NCBI GenBank assembly: GCA_913051785.1
Contig: CAJXCK010000002.1
Span: 1-53,436 of the forward strand
DNA: 53,436 nt
Source of the DNA: an uncultured Gammaproteobacteria bacterium
Lineage (GTDB): Bacteria; Pseudomonadota; Gammaproteobacteria; Pseudomonadales; Azotimanducaceae
Reading direction: 5' to 3'
Shown one piece after another: positions 18,434 to 29,051 of the stretch; within the stretch, counting starts at the first letter, position 1, and every line of letters starts with the position of its first letter. Under the pieces are notes generated by a model. The model ran no database searches, was not told the DNA's origin, and saw only the letters and a program-made list of their open reading frames with translations. Position numbers and translations under genes: made by a program.

Positions 18434-21289
18434 ATGGCATCCAGTTCATCTCAATCGGTTAACTTCTTGAAAACGATAAGTGTGAAGGGGGCGAGAACCC
18501 ACAACTTAAAAAACATCGAGGTTGAAATACCTAGAGACAGTCTAACGGTCATCACTGGTTTATCTGGCTCGGGGAAGTCATCTCTCGCGTTTGACACTTT
18601 GTACGCTGAGGGCCAAAGAAGATACGTCGAGTCACTCTCGGCATACGCGAGGCAATTTCTATCGATGATGGAAAAACCGGACGTGGATCTGATAGAAGGA
18701 CTCTCGCCCGCCATCTCTATCGAACAAAAGTCAACTTCTCACAACCCCCGATCTACGGTTGGAACTATTACTGAAATTTACGATTATTTGAGATTACTTT
18801 TCGCTCGGGTGGGTGAGCCAAGATGCCCAGATCATGGCTTACGCCTAGCCTCTCAGACTATATCCAGCATGGTCGATCAAATATCCGTTAATTTCTTGGA
18901 TCAACGCGTTATGGTTCTTGCGCCCATGGTAGATGAACGGAAAGGTGAGCATCTTCATCTCTTTAATGAACTACGAGGCAATGGGTTTGTAAGAGTGAGA
19001 ATAAATGGGATCGTAACTGACCTTGATAATCCGCCCGCGTTAGATAAAAAAAAGAAGCATAGTATCGAAGCCGTGGTAGACAGACTCCGAATTTCTGAGG
19101 AGAACCGCCAGAGATTAGCGGAAACCCTTGAGACAGCGGCAGAGCTATCTGGCGGCATCATTTTGATTTTGAACGTAGACGCCTCGGATAGCGAACCCAC
19201 CATTTTCTCTACCAGATTTGCCTGTACTGAATGCGGTTACAGCTTGTCCGAACTAGAACCAAGAATGTTTTCTTTTAACAACCCAGCCGGAGCCTGTTCT
19301 GCCTGCGATGGACTAGGAGTCTCACAGAATTTCGACGAAAAGCTTGTTGTGGTGGACGATGCTCTTTCATTGGCCGAAGGTGCGGTGCGCGGTTGGGACC
19401 GAAGGAACATTTATTATTTTCATCTCATAAAACGACTAGCAAAACACTACGAGTTTTCGGTAGAAGAACCTTTTCGCAAGTTGAGCAAAACATGTCAGCG
19501 CATAATTCTATTTGGCAGCTCCGAGGAAAAAATTGACTTCAGCTATAGGAATGATAGAGGTGAAAAAATCTCGCGAAGACATAAATTCGAGGGCGTTATC
19601 CCAAACATGCAGAGGCGCTTGGTTGAGACCGAATCAAACCTAGTCAGAGAAAGCCTGCAAAAATTTTTAAAAACCGATGTTTGCTCTGCATGCCAAGGTT
19701 CAAGGCTAAAACGTGAGTCTCGCCACATTTTTATCGACGATTTAAATATTTCTGACCTTACAAACTGCTCTACCTCTGAAACACTCTCTATTATTCAAAA
19801 ACTTGACTTCAAGGGCCAAAAAGCTGCAATTGCCGATAAGATCCTCAAAGAAATCAAGGAAAGGCTCAGCTTCCTTATCGATGTAGGGCTAAATTATTTA
19901 ACATTGGAACGCAGCGCTGACACCCTCTCAGGCGGAGAGGCCCAGAGAATAAGATTAGCCAGTCAAATAGGCGCCGGTTTGGTCGGCGTGATGTATATTC
20001 TCGATGAACCCTCAATTGGTCTGCATCAACGAGACAATGAAAGACTACTAAAAACCCTGGAAAATCTTCGAAATCTAGGCAATACGGTTCTGATCGTAGA
20101 ACATGATGAGGAGGCGATTAGAAGAGCCGATTACATCATCGACGTTGGTCCAGGAGCTGGTGTACATGGTGGAACCATTGTCGCTCAGGGTCGCATAAAC
20201 GATATCCTAACCAACCCAAAATCAATAACCGGGCAGTTTTTGAATGGCGACAAAAAAATTATTACTCCCAAAAAACGAAGAGACAGAAAAGGGAATAAAT
20301 TCATTGAAGTCCTCGAGGCCTCTGGGAATAACCTAAAGAACGTGACGCTGCGATTACCGTGCGGACTCTTTAACTGTATTACTGGAGTTTCCGGCTCTGG
20401 GAAGTCGACACTTATAAACAATACTCTTTATCCAATCGCGGCGGCCTCTCTCAACAAGGCGACAACCCTTACCGCTGCACAACACTCAGACATAAACGGG
20501 CTAGAACATTTAGACAAGGTGATTGCGATCGATCAGAGCCCAATAGGGAGAACACCTCGCTCTAATCCCGCGACCTATACGGGCTTATTCACGCCTATTA
20601 GAGAACTTTTCGCACAAGTTTCGGAAGCTAGAACAAGGGGCTATAAACCCGGCCGATTTAGCTTTAACGTCAAAGGCGGTCGATGTGAGTCGTGCGAAGG
20701 GGACGGCGAGATAAAAGTTGAAATGCACTTTCTGCCCAACATTTATGTTACTTGCGATGAGTGCAACGGCAAAAGATACAACAAAGAAACACTTGATATC
20801 AGATACAAGGGAAAAAATATTGCCGAGGTGCTAGATATGACCATTGAGGAGGCTGGCTTATTTTTCGAGCCAATACCAGCGATCTCAGCTAAGCTCCAAA
20901 CGATCATAGATGTCGGGTTAGGTTATATTAAACTTGGCCAATCCGCCGTTACGCTCTCCGGTGGAGAGGCTCAACGCATAAAACTATCCAAGGAACTCTC
21001 AAAAAGAGGCACTGGCAACACGCTCTATATTCTAGACGAACCGACTACCGGCCTGCATTTCCAAGACATCAATACACTTTTAGAAGTCTTACATAGACTA
21101 ACCGATCAAGGTAACACTTTGGTGGTGATAGAACACAACCTCGATGTGATTAAAACCGCAGATTGGATTGTTGACCTCGGTCCAGAGGGAGGGTCGGGAG
21201 GAGGTGAGATAATAGCTGAGGGCACACCTGAGCAAATCGCGAAGTCTAAAGAGTCTCACACGGGTCGGTTCCTCAAAAACCTTCTTTAG
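18434..21289 (+). CDS. uvrA: Excinuclease ABC subunit A
   Basis: UvrA recognises DNA damage as a dimer and loads UvrB for nucleotide excision repair. The 951-residue protein carries two ABC modules: Walker [10 protein letters not shown] (42-50) and GVSGSGKST (near 651), with signatures [13 protein letters not shown] and [13 protein letters not shown]. It has two zinc modules (CTECGYS...[13 protein letters not shown]...CDEC) and ends normally. No ribosome site precedes ATG 18434. A TTG at 18467 would give 940 residues beginning like enteric UvrA ([16 protein letters not shown]), so the true start is uncertain. It is divergent from ssb and convergent with the aminotransferase, 13 bp away. Confidence 0.97.
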   Translation: MASSSSQSVNFLKTISVKGARTHNLKNIEVEIPRDSLTVITGLSGSGKSSLAFDTLYAEGQRRYVESLSAYARQFLSMMEKPDVDLIEGLSPAISIEQKSTSHNPRSTVGTITEIYDYLRLLFARVGEPRCPDHGLRLASQTISSMVDQISVNFLDQRVMVLAPMVDERKGEHLHLFNELRGNGFVRVRINGIVTDLDNPPALDKKKKHSIEAVVDRLRISEENRQRLAETLETAAELSGGIILILNVDASDSEPTIFSTRFACTECGYSLSELEPRMFSFNNPAGACSACDGLGVSQNFDEKLVVVDDALSLAEGAVRGWDRRNIYYFHLIKRLAKHYEFSVEEPFRKLSKTCQRIILFGSSEEKIDFSYRNDRGEKISRRHKFEGVIPNMQRRLVETESNLVRESLQKFLKTDVCSACQGSRLKRESRHIFIDDLNISDLTNCSTSETLSIIQKLDFKGQKAAIADKILKEIKERLSFLIDVGLNYLTLERSADTLSGGEAQRIRLASQIGAGLVGVMYILDEPSIGLHQRDNERLLKTLENLRNLGNTVLIVEHDEEAIRRADYIIDVGPGAGVHGGTIVAQGRINDILTNPKSITGQFLNGDKKIITPKKRRDRKGNKFIEVLEASGNNLKNVTLRLPCGLFNCITGVSGSGKSTLINNTLYPIAAASLNKATTLTAAQHSDINGLEHLDKVIAIDQSPIGRTPRSNPATYTGLFTPIRELFAQVSEARTRGYKPGRFSFNVKGGRCESCEGDGEIKVEMHFLPNIYVTCDECNGKRYNKETLDIRYKGKNIAEVLDMTIEEAGLFFEPIPAISAKLQTIIDVGLGYIKLGQSAVTLSGGEAQRIKLSKELSKRGTGNTLYILDEPTTGLHFQDINTLLEVLHRLTDQGNTLVVIEHNLDVIKTADWIVDLGPEGGSGGGEIIAEGTPEQIAKSKESHTGRFLKNLL

Positions 21290-21302
21290 TTTCTACTAAG
21301 TG

Positions 21303-22424
21303 TCAGCCGGCTAAACACTCCTTCAACGCAGAAATACAGAGGCTGACATTCTCTTTGCGCGCAGAATATCCCATCAAGCCTATTCGCCAAACTCGTCCAG
21401 CGAACACACCCAGTCCACTACCGATTTCTAAATTAAAGTCTTCTAAAGCTCTTTTTCTGATTGAGGCTTCATCCGTCTCATCGGGACACTTGATCAGATT
21501 TAACTGTGGCAGTCTGTGCTCTTCGGCAACCACAAAGTCTAGCCCCAGACCAAATAGTCCATTTGCTAGCTCCTTATGCACGCGCGCATGCCTATTCCAG
21601 CTAGATTCCAACCCTTCTTCTAGTAACATAGCGAGCGCCTCATGCAAGCCATACATCGCGTTGACGGGGGCTGTGTGATGGTAAGTTCGACCTCCTCCAT
21701 CTCCGTCCCAATATGCCATCAATAGTGAGAGATCTAAAAACCAGCTTTGGACAGGTTGATTGCGACTCTTCACTTTTTCTGCCGCAGCCTCACTAAAAGT
21801 GATCAAGCTTATACCTGGAGGCGCTGACAGACACTTCTGAGTACCAGAATAAGCAACATCTATATGCCAAGCATCGACTTGCAGCTCTACTCCACCTAAA
21901 CCGGTAACGGAGTCTACAATGGTCAAACAGCCAAACGATTTTGCTATTTTACATAGTTCCTTTACATCCGATCTGACACCTGTTGAGGTTTCTGCATGTA
22001 CCATCGAAACGACTTTAGTATCTGGGTGCTCTTTCAAAGCTTCTCTCAACTTCTCAGGATCAACTGGTTCGCCCCAGGGATCTTCGACCAGAACGAGCTC
22101 TCCACCAATGCGCCTGACATTTTCAGCCATTCGCATACCGAAAACACCGTTTGCGCAAACGACAACCTTATCTCCTGGTTCAACTAGATTCACAAAAGCA
22201 CTTTCCATCGCCGCCGATCCAGGGGCAGATAACGGCAGCGTGTATGTATTTTCCGTGAGAAAGACGCTTCGCATCTGTTTCTTGATATCCTCCATCAATC
22301 GGCTGAATTCGGGATCTAAATGCCCAATTGTCGGCTTTGACATCGACGCCAAAATTCTAGGATGTACGTCCGAAGGCCCCGGACCCATTAGTGTTCTAGG
22401 AGTAGGTGAAAACGCTACCATCAC
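21303..22424 (-). CDS. Class V aminotransferase, alanine/serine-glyoxylate type
   Basis: A PLP-dependent fold-type-I aminotransferase of 373 residues, closest by eye to alanine-glyoxylate, serine-glyoxylate and serine-pyruvate aminotransferases. Motifs are [14 protein letters not shown] near the N terminus, IGHLDPEF (33-40), the PLP aspartate in [11 protein letters not shown] (about 168-178) and the Schiff-base lysine in YSGTQKCLS (Lys197). Substrate specificity cannot be read from sequence. Its GTG-ATG start overlaps the rplQ stop (TGATG), so it is translationally coupled to the alpha ribosomal operon. That is an odd place for a metabolic enzyme. Confidence 0.88.
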   Translation of the reverse strand: MMVAFSPTPRTLMGPGPSDVHPRILASMSKPTIGHLDPEFSRLMEDIKKQMRSVFLTENTYTLPLSAPGSAAMESAFVNLVEPGDKVVVCANGVFGMRMAENVRRIGGELVLVEDPWGEPVDPEKLREALKEHPDTKVVSMVHAETSTGVRSDVKELCKIAKSFGCLTIVDSVTGLGGVELQVDAWHIDVAYSGTQKCLSAPPGISLITFSEAAAEKVKSRNQPVQSWFLDLSLLMAYWDGDGGGRTYHHTAPVNAMYGLHEALAMLLEEGLESSWNRHARVHKELANGLFGLGLDFVVAEEHRLPQLNLIKCPDETDEASIRKRALEDFNLEIGSGLGVFAGRVWRIGLMGYSARKENVSLCISALKECLAG

Positions 22425-22912
22425 TTATCGCCGTTAGAAACAGTCTCCGCGTCATCAACATTGCTGACCTCTTCAGCCGCCTCTTGTTTTTCATCACGCG
22501 GATTTTCTTGCACGAGATCTTCTTCCTCGTTTAACGCCTCGGAACCTTCTGTCAAGGTCCTGTCTACCAACTCTATATATGCCATGGGAGCGCTATCGCC
22601 TGATCTGAAACCGCACTTCAATATTCTGGTATAGCCTCCAGGCCGCTCGGCGTATCTTGGACCCAATTCAGAAAACAACTTCCCTACCGTGGCAGCATTG
22701 CGAGTTCTGTTGAAAGCAAGCCTGCGATTAGCCACGTTGTCTATCTTTGAAAGCGTGATCAGCGGCTCTGCGATTCGCCTCAATTCTTTAGCTTTTGGCA
22801 GCGTAGTTTTAATGATCTCGTGATCTATAAGCGACGCGGCCATATTTTTGAACATCGCGCTTCTGTGTGAACTAGTTCGATTCAACTTTCTACCAATCTT
22901 TCGATGACGCAT
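22421..22912 (-). CDS. rplQ: 50S ribosomal protein L17 with acidic C-terminal tail
   Basis: L17 lies near the peptide exit tunnel of the 50S subunit. Residues 1 to about 119 are standard ([52 protein letters not shown]). A roughly 44-residue acidic tail rich in Glu, Asp and Asn then extends the protein to 163, compared with about 127 in enterics. The tail has no recognisable fold. It is the last ribosomal gene of the alpha operon, 34 bp after rpoA, and its stop overlaps the start of the downstream aminotransferase. Confidence 0.97.
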   Translation of the reverse strand: MRHRKIGRKLNRTSSHRSAMFKNMAASLIDHEIIKTTLPKAKELRRIAEPLITLSKIDNVANRRLAFNRTRNAATVGKLFSELGPRYAERPGGYTRILKCGFRSGDSAPMAYIELVDRTLTEGSEALNEEEDLVQENPRDEKQEAAEEVSNVDDAETVSNGDK

Positions 22913-22946
22913 TACTTAACCTTTTTATCTCTAATAGGAGCTAGAC

Positions 22947-23945
22947 CTAAAAACTGGAACTCTTCATGTTCTGTGGCGGCCAGTTATCTATTCGCATGCC
23001 CAATGATAGACCCCTCGTGGCGAGAACTTCTTTAATTTCCGTGAGGGACTTTCGCCCTAAATTAGGAGTTTTCAGCAATTCAACTTCTGTTCTTTGTATA
23101 AGATCCCCAATGTAGTAGATATTCTCTGCCTTCAAACAGTTCGCAGACCTTACCGTTAACTCTAGATCATCAACTGGCCTGATTAGAGCCGGATCAATCT
23201 CTGCTTCGGGTTCAATTTCTTCCGACTCGCTTTCGCTATCCAAATCAACAAAAACTGCTAGCTGATGCTGCAGTATCGTAGCTGCTCTGCGAATGGCCTC
23301 CTCCGCGTCGATCGTTCCATTTGTCTCTAAATCAAGGATTAGTTTGTCTAAGTCGGTTCTTTGTTCGACACGAGCGCTCTCTACATTATAGGAGACAGTT
23401 CTTATAGGACTATAGGAGGCGTCGAGACGGAGCACCCCTATCTTTGCAGTACTCTCTAACTCGTCTTCATTCTCTACATAATCTGCAGGTGCATATCCCC
23501 TACCTTTCTTTACAGTCGCCTCTAAAGATATCGATCCTTTTGAATTCAGCGTACATAGCTTCAGATCTGCATTTGCGATCACTGCCCCTTCTGGCAACTC
23601 AAAGTCTTTAGCATAGACAACTCCCTCTCCAGAACGATTGAGACGAATCAAAGCTTCATCTTTATCTTCAAGTGAGATGCTGACGTTCTTAAGGTTGAGC
23701 AATATATCGATAACATCTTCTTGAACTCCATCGATAGTGCTGTATTCGTGCAAAACTCCATCTATACGAACCTCGGTTATGGCGCAACCCGGCATGGAGG
23801 ACAGGAGAATTCTCCTCAGAGTATTGCCCAAAGTGTGACCAAACCCTCTTTCCAAAGGTTCCAAAGTAACTCTCGCCTCAAAAGGGCTATCAGAAGAAAC
23901 GCCTATTTCTTTCGGTGTCAAAAAATCGCTTGCCAAACTCGACAT
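22947..23945 (-). CDS. rpoA: RNA polymerase alpha subunit
   Basis: Alpha dimerises to nucleate RNA polymerase assembly, and its C-terminal domain contacts UP elements and activators. The 332-residue protein has the N-terminal assembly domain ([21 protein letters not shown], about 27-47), an acidic linker (about 233-247, rich in E and S) and the C-terminal domain with helix-hairpin-helix residues ([19 protein letters not shown]). It lies between rpsD and rplQ in the alpha operon. The start is ATG 23945. Confidence 0.98.
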   Translation of the reverse strand: MSSLASDFLTPKEIGVSSDSPFEARVTLEPLERGFGHTLGNTLRRILLSSMPGCAITEVRIDGVLHEYSTIDGVQEDVIDILLNLKNVSISLEDKDEALIRLNRSGEGVVYAKDFELPEGAVIANADLKLCTLNSKGSISLEATVKKGRGYAPADYVENEDELESTAKIGVLRLDASYSPIRTVSYNVESARVEQRTDLDKLILDLETNGTIDAEEAIRRAATILQHQLAVFVDLDSESESEEIEPEAEIDPALIRPVDDLELTVRSANCLKAENIYYIGDLIQRTEVELLKTPNLGRKSLTEIKEVLATRGLSLGMRIDNWPPQNMKSSSF

Positions 23946-23980
23946 CTAATTACTCCTAAAAAATCACTAATTATTAGTAG

Positions 23981-24601
23981 CTACTTCGAATAAAGTTCTA
24001 CTATAAGATTCTCGTTTATCTCTGTGGGGAGCTCTTCCCTATCTGGAGCTCTTTTAAAAACGCCTTCAAACGAAGATGCATCGACATCAACCCAACTTAC
24101 CTCTGCCCTCTGAGACGCTAACTGCAACGCTGATTGCACTCTTAGTTGCTGCCGCGCCGACTCAGATAGCGAAACTTTATCTTCCGGTTTTACAGAAAAC
24201 GACGCTATGTTAACTAGTTTACCATTTACTAACACGCCCTTATGCGACACCAGCTGCCTGGACTCGGCCCGAGTGGAACCGAAACCCATTCTATAAACAA
24301 CATTATCCAGGCGCGATTCGAGGAGGACCAGCAGATTCTCCCCTGTAGCCCCTTTCTGTCTATCGGCCTTTTTATAATAATTTCTGAATTGCTTCTCAAG
24401 CACTCCATAAAATCTTCTCACCTTTTGTTTTTCTCTCAATTGGATGGCGTAGTCCGAAAGTCGCCCTCTTCTCGCGCCATGCTGGCCTGGCGCGTTGTCA
24501 ATCTTGCACTTTGAGTCGATCGGTCTCACGCCGCTCTTGAGAAAAAGGTCCGTTCCCTCTCTTCGACTAAGTTTTAGTTTAGGTCCTAGATACCTAGCCA
24601 T
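23981..24601 (-). CDS. rpsD: 30S ribosomal protein S4
   Basis: S4 nucleates assembly of the 16S 5' domain and, in enterics, autoregulates the alpha operon. The ATG at 24601 gives 206 residues beginning [21 protein letters not shown], broken here after 20: [20 protein letters not shown]. This matches the family; an upstream in-frame extension is rejected. The S4-type RNA-binding domain is visible as [20 protein letters not shown]. It follows rpsK by 42 bp and precedes rpoA by 35 bp. Confidence 0.98.
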   Translation of the reverse strand: MARYLGPKLKLSRREGTDLFLKSGVRPIDSKCKIDNAPGQHGARRGRLSDYAIQLREKQKVRRFYGVLEKQFRNYYKKADRQKGATGENLLVLLESRLDNVVYRMGFGSTRAESRQLVSHKGVLVNGKLVNIASFSVKPEDKVSLSESARQQLRVQSALQLASQRAEVSWVDVDASSFEGVFKRAPDREELPTEINENLIVELYSK

Positions 24602-24643
24602 CGGCGACTCCAAATTTCTTTATCATTAATTCCATCTCTATAA

Positions 24644-25018
24644 TCACACTCTTCGTCTTTTCGGCGGTCTGCATCCATTATGCGGAATCGGCGTTATATC
24701 AGAGATACTATTTATTCTCAGACCACCAGAATTGAGCGCTCTCACAGCCGACTCTCTTCCAGGGCCTGGTCCCTTTACGAAAACATCTACGCTCTGCATA
24801 CCGAACTCTATAGCTACCGAGCAGGCTTTTTCTGCCGCAACCTGCGCTGCAAAGGGTGTGCTTTTCCTGGACCCTCGAAAGCCGGAGCCTCCAGAGGTTG
24901 CCCAGCTCAATGTATTCCCTTGCCTATCTGTAATAGTGACAATAGTGTTATTAAAGGAGGCGTGCACATGGGCTAAGCCATCTACAACCACTCTTTTAGC
25001 CTTTTTACGTTCTGCCAT
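24644..25018 (-). CDS. rpsK: 30S ribosomal protein S11
   Basis: S11 lines the 30S platform and contacts mRNA near the exit site. The 124-residue protein has the signature [20 protein letters not shown], the [18 protein letters not shown] core and the C-terminal [17 protein letters not shown]. Length and termini are normal. It lies in the alpha operon between rpsM (15 bp) and rpsD (42 bp), with an ATG start at 25018. Confidence 0.98.
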   Translation of the reverse strand: MAERKKAKRVVVDGLAHVHASFNNTIVTITDRQGNTLSWATSGGSGFRGSRKSTPFAAQVAAEKACSVAIEFGMQSVDVFVKGPGPGRESAVRALNSGGLRINSISDITPIPHNGCRPPKRRRV

Positions 25019-25033
25019 AAACTATGAACCCTC

Positions 25034-25390
25034 TTATTTTCTCACAAGTCGCTTCGGACCCTTGCGAGTGCGCGCATTGGTTTTTGTCCTCTGGCCATTC
25101 ACCGGCAGATGACGACGATGCCTTATGCCTCGGTAACATCCTAGATCCATCAACCTTTTGATGTTCATGGTGTTCTCTCTTCGCAGATCACCCTCCACAG
25201 TGAATCGACCTATTTCAGCCCTTAACGCGTCCAAGTTAGCCTCATCTAAGTCGCCGATACTTGCGTCTGGCGCAACCCCAGCATTTAGGCATATCGTTTT
25301 CGCTGTCGTTCTGCCTATTCCAAATATATACGTCAACGAGACAACTGCATGCTTATTGTCAGGTATATTTATCCCTGCTATCCGAGCCAT
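25034..25390 (-). CDS. rpsM: 30S ribosomal protein S13
   Basis: S13 sits in the 30S head and bridges to the large subunit. The 118-residue product begins [20 protein letters not shown] and has the helix-hairpin-helix [15 protein letters not shown]. The conserved [20 protein letters not shown] and a basic tail follow. It is the first long gene of the alpha operon, 37 bp downstream of rpmJ. Enterics place the S4 translational control site in this spacer; I cannot verify a pseudoknot here. Confidence 0.98.
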   Translation of the reverse strand: MARIAGINIPDNKHAVVSLTYIFGIGRTTAKTICLNAGVAPDASIGDLDEANLDALRAEIGRFTVEGDLRRENTMNIKRLMDLGCYRGIRHRRHLPVNGQRTKTNARTRKGPKRLVRK

Positions 25391-25427
25391 CCATTATCTC
25401 CCAAAAGTTTTTTTATCACACATACGA

Positions 25428-25544
25428 CTAACCTTGTCTTTGTTTATGCCGAGGCTCCACAGCGCATATGACCCTTACGACGCCTTTCCTACGAACAATC
25501 TTACAATTTCTGCATATTTTTTTTACTGAAGCGCGAACTTTCAT
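25428..25544 (-). CDS. rpmJ: 50S ribosomal protein L36, zinc-binding type
   Basis: A 38-residue protein, shorter than most gene callers' cut-off, reads from ATG 25544: [20 protein letters not shown], continuing [18 protein letters not shown]. This is L36 with an intact zinc knot: Cys11, Cys14, Cys27 and His33. It therefore belongs to the C+ (zinc-dependent) form rather than the zinc-free paralogue. It lies between secY (24 bp) and rpsM (37 bp), exactly where the spc operon ends in gammaproteobacteria. Confidence 0.97.
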   Translation of the reverse strand: MKVRASVKKICRNCKIVRRKGVVRVICAVEPRHKQRQG

Positions 25545-25568
25545 ATAACTCTCTTTAATTTAAATCCC

Positions 25569-26903
25569 TTATCTGCGCCTTCCAAAAGACTGTAAGTTTG
25601 ATTTTTCCATTAGTTTCGCATACTGGCTACTCATCAAATGCGATTGGATTTGAGCCATGAAATCCATCGCAACCACAACAACAATAAGTACCGCAGTTCC
25701 ACCCAACTGAAAGGAGGCGTCTACAGCTACAACCATAAATTCCGGCAATAAACAAACCAGGGCGACGTAGATCGAACCAAAAACCGTCAATCGAGTGATA
25801 ACATCGTCGATATAGTTTGACGTCTGTTCCCCTGGCCTAATACCCGGAACATAGGCCCCCTGTCGCTTTAGGTTATCCGATACATCCTTGGGATCAAACA
25901 TTATGGCCGTATAGAAAAAGGAAAAGAAAATAATACCTCCCGCAAACAACATGATATAAAGCGGTTGTCCCGGTGAAAGTACTAGGGAAACCTGTTGCAA
26001 CCAGTCCATCCCTTGATTGCTTCCAAACCAGCTAGCCATGGACGCGGGAGCCAAAAGCAAACTCGAGGCGAAAATCGCCGGTATCACACCTGCCATATTG
26101 ACCTTTAATGGTAGATGGCTGCTCTGGGCCTGCATCATGCGCCTACCTTGCTGCCTTTTGGCATAACTTATTGGCAAACGTCGCTGACCACGCTCGACTC
26201 GAACGACAATCCACACTAAGCCTATTGCAAGCACCACCATAGCGAGCAGTACAATTATGTTCAGATTACCCTGCCTAGCTGACTCAAACATCTGCCCTAT
26301 GGCGGAAGGAAATCCCGAAACGATCCCAGAAAAAATGAGTAGCGAAATTCCGTTCCCAACTCCACGCTCGGTTATTTGTTCTCCTAACCACATCATAAAA
26401 ACCGACCCCGTAACGAGAGTTAGTGTCGCTATAAAAAGAAAGATATAACTATCGTCAAACGATAAGCCTTGATTTCTCAGAGTAACGGCCAACGAAAACC
26501 CTTGCACCAAAGAAATCGCGACTGTTAGATATCTGGTCACCCTTGTTATTTTTCTTCGCCCAGACTCACCCTCTTTCCTCCATTGTTGAAATTGAGGGTA
26601 CATCATTGTGAGCAGATTCATAATAATGCTCGCGGTAATGTATGGAATCACACCTAAAGCCAGGATGCTCATTCGCTCCCAAGCGCCGCCAGAGAACATG
26701 TTAAACAATTCTAGAATACCGCCTTGGCTTTGGTTGAAGAGCGCTTGCAGTTGAGAGGGGTCGATTCCCGGAACAGGAATATGTGTTCCAACCCTGTAAA
26801 TCAAAAGCGCAAAAAGAACAAAAAGGAGCCGTGACCGCAACTCGCTGATACCAGCTTGGTTGCCAGCAAGCTGATTCGCCATTTGGTTTTGATCGATTGC
26901 CAT
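25569..26903 (-). CDS. secY: Protein translocase channel subunit SecY
   Basis: SecY forms the protein-conducting channel of the inner membrane with SecE and SecG. The 444-residue protein shows ten hydrophobic segments, the cytoplasmic N terminus ending before the first helix, the plug-containing VPGIDPSQLQALFNQSQGGI region, SISLLIFSGIVSGFP-like loop residues (GNGISLLIFSGIVSGFPSAI), and PGIRPGEQTSNYIDDVITRL in the loop preceding TM9. It lies between rplO and rpmJ in the spc operon, and secE is 24 kb upstream in the same gene series. Confidence 0.97.
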   Translation of the reverse strand: MAIDQNQMANQLAGNQAGISELRSRLLFVLFALLIYRVGTHIPVPGIDPSQLQALFNQSQGGILELFNMFSGGAWERMSILALGVIPYITASIIMNLLTMMYPQFQQWRKEGESGRRKITRVTRYLTVAISLVQGFSLAVTLRNQGLSFDDSYIFLFIATLTLVTGSVFMMWLGEQITERGVGNGISLLIFSGIVSGFPSAIGQMFESARQGNLNIIVLLAMVVLAIGLVWIVVRVERGQRRLPISYAKRQQGRRMMQAQSSHLPLKVNMAGVIPAIFASSLLLAPASMASWFGSNQGMDWLQQVSLVLSPGQPLYIMLFAGGIIFFSFFYTAIMFDPKDVSDNLKRQGAYVPGIRPGEQTSNYIDDVITRLTVFGSIYVALVCLLPEFMVVAVDASFQLGGTAVLIVVVVAMDFMAQIQSHLMSSQYAKLMEKSNLQSFGRRR

Positions 26904-26941
26904 ATTCTTCTACTTCAACACTCTCGCAATTAAGCCATGCT

Positions 26942-27424
26942 CTAAGCTTGCTCGGTCTGCTCTGGGGAAGAATCCACCTGTGCCACATCGAGGATTTTAC
27001 CACCGGCATCCTCTATCGCTTTTAGAGCCCCTCTAGTGACCTTTATCGCCGGGCACTCGACAACATAGCTTCTGTCCACAGGACCAGACGAGAGAATTCG
27101 AGCTCTTTTCTTAGAGCGTTGCACAATGTTGGCTTTCTTAAGCTCCTCGAGATTAACTTTCTCCGAGCCAAGCTTACTGAGTTCTGAAAGACGGACCTGA
27201 GCAGTATACAAACCTACCCTTGAGCGGAATCCGAATTTCGGAATACGCATTTGCAAAGGTAATTGCCCACCCTCAAATCCAGGACGAACGCCGCCACCTG
27301 AGCGAGCCTTCTGGCCCTTCTGACCTCTCCCAGCAGTTTTACCAAATCCCGATCCTGCACCCCTGCCTACTCTTCTCTTTGGTGACCGGCTACCGCGACT
27401 AAAGCTAATTTCATTTAATCTCAT
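26942..27424 (-). CDS. rplO: 50S ribosomal protein L15
   Basis: L15 is a late-assembling 50S protein. The 160-residue product has the extended glycine- and arginine-rich N-terminal arm ([20 protein letters not shown]), the [20 protein letters not shown] motif, and a globular C-terminal domain. A short acidic or polar tail brings it to 160 residues against about 144 in enterics. The ATG overlaps the rpmD stop by 4 bp, and secY begins 38 bp downstream. Spc operon order is intact. Confidence 0.97.
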   Translation of the reverse strand: MRLNEISFSRGSRSPKRRVGRGAGSGFGKTAGRGQKGQKARSGGGVRPGFEGGQLPLQMRIPKFGFRSRVGLYTAQVRLSELSKLGSEKVNLEELKKANIVQRSKKRARILSSGPVDRSYVVECPAIKVTRGALKAIEDAGGKILDVAQVDSSPEQTEQA

Positions 27425-27618
27425 TTGTCCTGGCCCTCAACTTTTAAAAGATACGCGACTTGCTCAATCATGCCCCTTACCGAGGGTGAATCCTCGACTT
27501 CGACTGTCTGGCCGATCTTCCTTAACCCTAGCCCAGCTATACTAGCTTTATGATTTTTCAGTCTACCTATGGGGCTCTTTATCAGAGTGACAGACAAGGT
27601 TTTGCTACTAGCGGCCAT
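27421..27618 (-). CDS. rpmD: 50S ribosomal protein L30
   Basis: L30 is a small 50S protein. The 65-residue product has the family core: [20 protein letters not shown] followed by [20 protein letters not shown]. It is slightly longer at both ends than the roughly 59-residue enteric form. It lies 5 bp after rpsE and overlaps rplO by 4 bp (ATGA), consistent with tight translational coupling in the spc operon. Confidence 0.96.
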   Translation of the reverse strand: MAASSKTLSVTLIKSPIGRLKNHKASIAGLGLRKIGQTVEVEDSPSVRGMIEQVAYLLKVEGQDK

Positions 27619-27623
27619 ACATC

Positions 27624-28139
27624 CTACTCCTTCGAGTCCCCTCGAAATTCAGAATTATCTTTACCTCTTCTGCGCGCCACAGAGCCAGGTGACTCTATAG
27701 ACCTCAACGCTTTAAAAGTCGCGTGGACAACATTGACCGGGTTAGTCGAGCCGTAACATTTGGCCAACACATTCTGGACACCAGCTGCCTCGAAAACAGC
27801 CCTCATGGCACCACCCGCAATCACTCCTGTTCCCTCGGAAGCAGGCTGCATGTAAACCTTTGAAGCAGAATGCCTGGCGCTTGTCGCGTACCAGAGCGTG
27901 CCCCCATCAAGCTCTACTTCAAACATGTTCCTTCTTGCGTTTTCCATCGCTTTTTGAATCGCCGTAGGCACTTCCCTCGCTTTACCTCGACCGAAACCAA
28001 CCTTTCCGTTTCCGTCACCTACCACTGTCAGCGCGGTAAAGCCGAACACTCTTCCGCCTTTGACAACTTTCGCGACCCTATTAACTTGAACAAGTTTCTC
28101 AACCAGTCCCTCTTCTTTGATCTGCTCTGCGTAAGCCAT
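27624..28139 (-). CDS. rpsE: 30S ribosomal protein S5
   Basis: S5 sits on the 30S solvent side and takes part in decoding fidelity and in unwinding mRNA at the entry channel. The 171-residue protein has the double-stranded-RNA-binding-like N-terminal domain ([40 protein letters not shown]) and the C-terminal domain ([20 protein letters not shown]). It overlaps the rplR stop by 1 bp (TAATG) and precedes rpmD by 5 bp in the spc operon. Confidence 0.98.
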   Translation of the reverse strand: MAYAEQIKEEGLVEKLVQVNRVAKVVKGGRVFGFTALTVVGDGNGKVGFGRGKAREVPTAIQKAMENARRNMFEVELDGGTLWYATSARHSASKVYMQPASEGTGVIAGGAMRAVFEAAGVQNVLAKCYGSTNPVNVVHATFKALRSIESPGSVARRRGKDNSEFRGDSKE

Positions 28140-28489
28140 TAGAAGTCTAGCCCTCCTTCTCGAGCCGCCTGCGCAAGGGCCTCGACTCTACCGTGAAACT
28201 TATAACCTGATCGGTCGAACGCTACTTTTTTTAAGCCTAATTCGACTGCTTTTTGTGCAATTCGACTTCCAACTTTCGCAGCATCCGAAGCATTGCCTTT
28301 GTTTTGGTCTCGTATTTCTTTGTCGAGACTGGAAGCCTGAGCTAGAACTTTGCCACCTTCGGCTGAAGTTACTTGCGCGTAAATATGTCTCGGCGTTCGA
28401 GTAACCGTCAGCCTCGATACTCCTAAATCCCTGATTTTCATGCGGGTTGCCTTAGCTCTCTTAAGTCTTTTTTTCTTGGACGGGTGCAA
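28139..28489 (-). CDS. rplR: 50S ribosomal protein L18
   Basis: L18 binds 5S rRNA in the central protuberance. The 116-residue protein has a basic N terminus, the signature [15 protein letters not shown], and ends [17 protein letters not shown]. The start is TTG 28489, giving a length almost equal to the 117-residue enteric protein and preceded by AGGAAG at good spacing. The first ATG would remove 16 basic residues that the family retains. It lies 20 bp after rplF. Confidence 0.96.
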   Translation of the reverse strand: MHPSKKKRLKRAKATRMKIRDLGVSRLTVTRTPRHIYAQVTSAEGGKVLAQASSLDKEIRDQNKGNASDAAKVGSRIAQKAVELGLKKVAFDRSGYKFHGRVEALAQAAREGGLDF

Positions 28490-28509
28490 AATAAACTTCC
28501 TATTATGTT

Positions 28510-29043
28510 CTACTTCTTTTTCGCCTCTTTACGACGCACGCGCTCACCAGAGTACCGCACGCCTTTTCCCTTATAGGGCTCAGGTGGTCGAAAGGATCTT
28601 ATCTCCGCGCAAACCTGACCCACCTGCTGTTTATTTCTACCGGATATAACGATCTCTGTCTGGCTAGGCGCCTCTAGATTAATGCCCTCAGGAACCTTGT
28701 ATTCTACGGGATGAGAAAATCCAAGCTGCAGAGTAAGCTTATTACCCGACGCCTGGGCCCTATACCCAACGCCTTGGAGTTCTAGTTTCTTTTGAAAACC
28801 TTCTGAAACACCCACTACCATATTGTGTAGTAATGCGCGCATAGTACCCGACAGCGCCTTCGCCTCTTTACTATCGTCTTCAGGCGTAAATGTAATGCCT
28901 CCCTCTTCGTCGACGAGGCGCACTAATTCATGGACTTCATACGAGAGCTCACCCATCTTGCCTGATGCTGTGACTCTTTTTCCCTCTATTTTTACCTCAA
29001 CCCCGTCAGGTAACAGAATTGGATTACTTGCGACGCGTGACAT
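28510..29043 (-). CDS. rplF: 50S ribosomal protein L6
   Basis: L6 lies near the factor-binding site and the sarcin-ricin loop. The 177-residue protein is normal length, with the repeated L6 fold in two halves. The N-terminal half begins [20 protein letters not shown]. The C-terminal half carries [17 protein letters not shown] and the conserved tail [20 protein letters not shown]. It lies 8 bp after rpsH and 20 bp before rplR in the spc operon. Confidence 0.98.
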   Translation of the reverse strand: MSRVASNPILLPDGVEVKIEGKRVTASGKMGELSYEVHELVRLVDEEGGITFTPEDDSKEAKALSGTMRALLHNMVVGVSEGFQKKLELQGVGYRAQASGNKLTLQLGFSHPVEYKVPEGINLEAPSQTEIVISGRNKQQVGQVCAEIRSFRPPEPYKGKGVRYSGERVRRKEAKKK

Positions 29044-29051
29044 TTAATCCC

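Noticed and set aside
24602-24613. Four-residue extension of rpsD
   Set aside because: S4 starts MARYLGP; the upstream initiator has no homologous counterpart.
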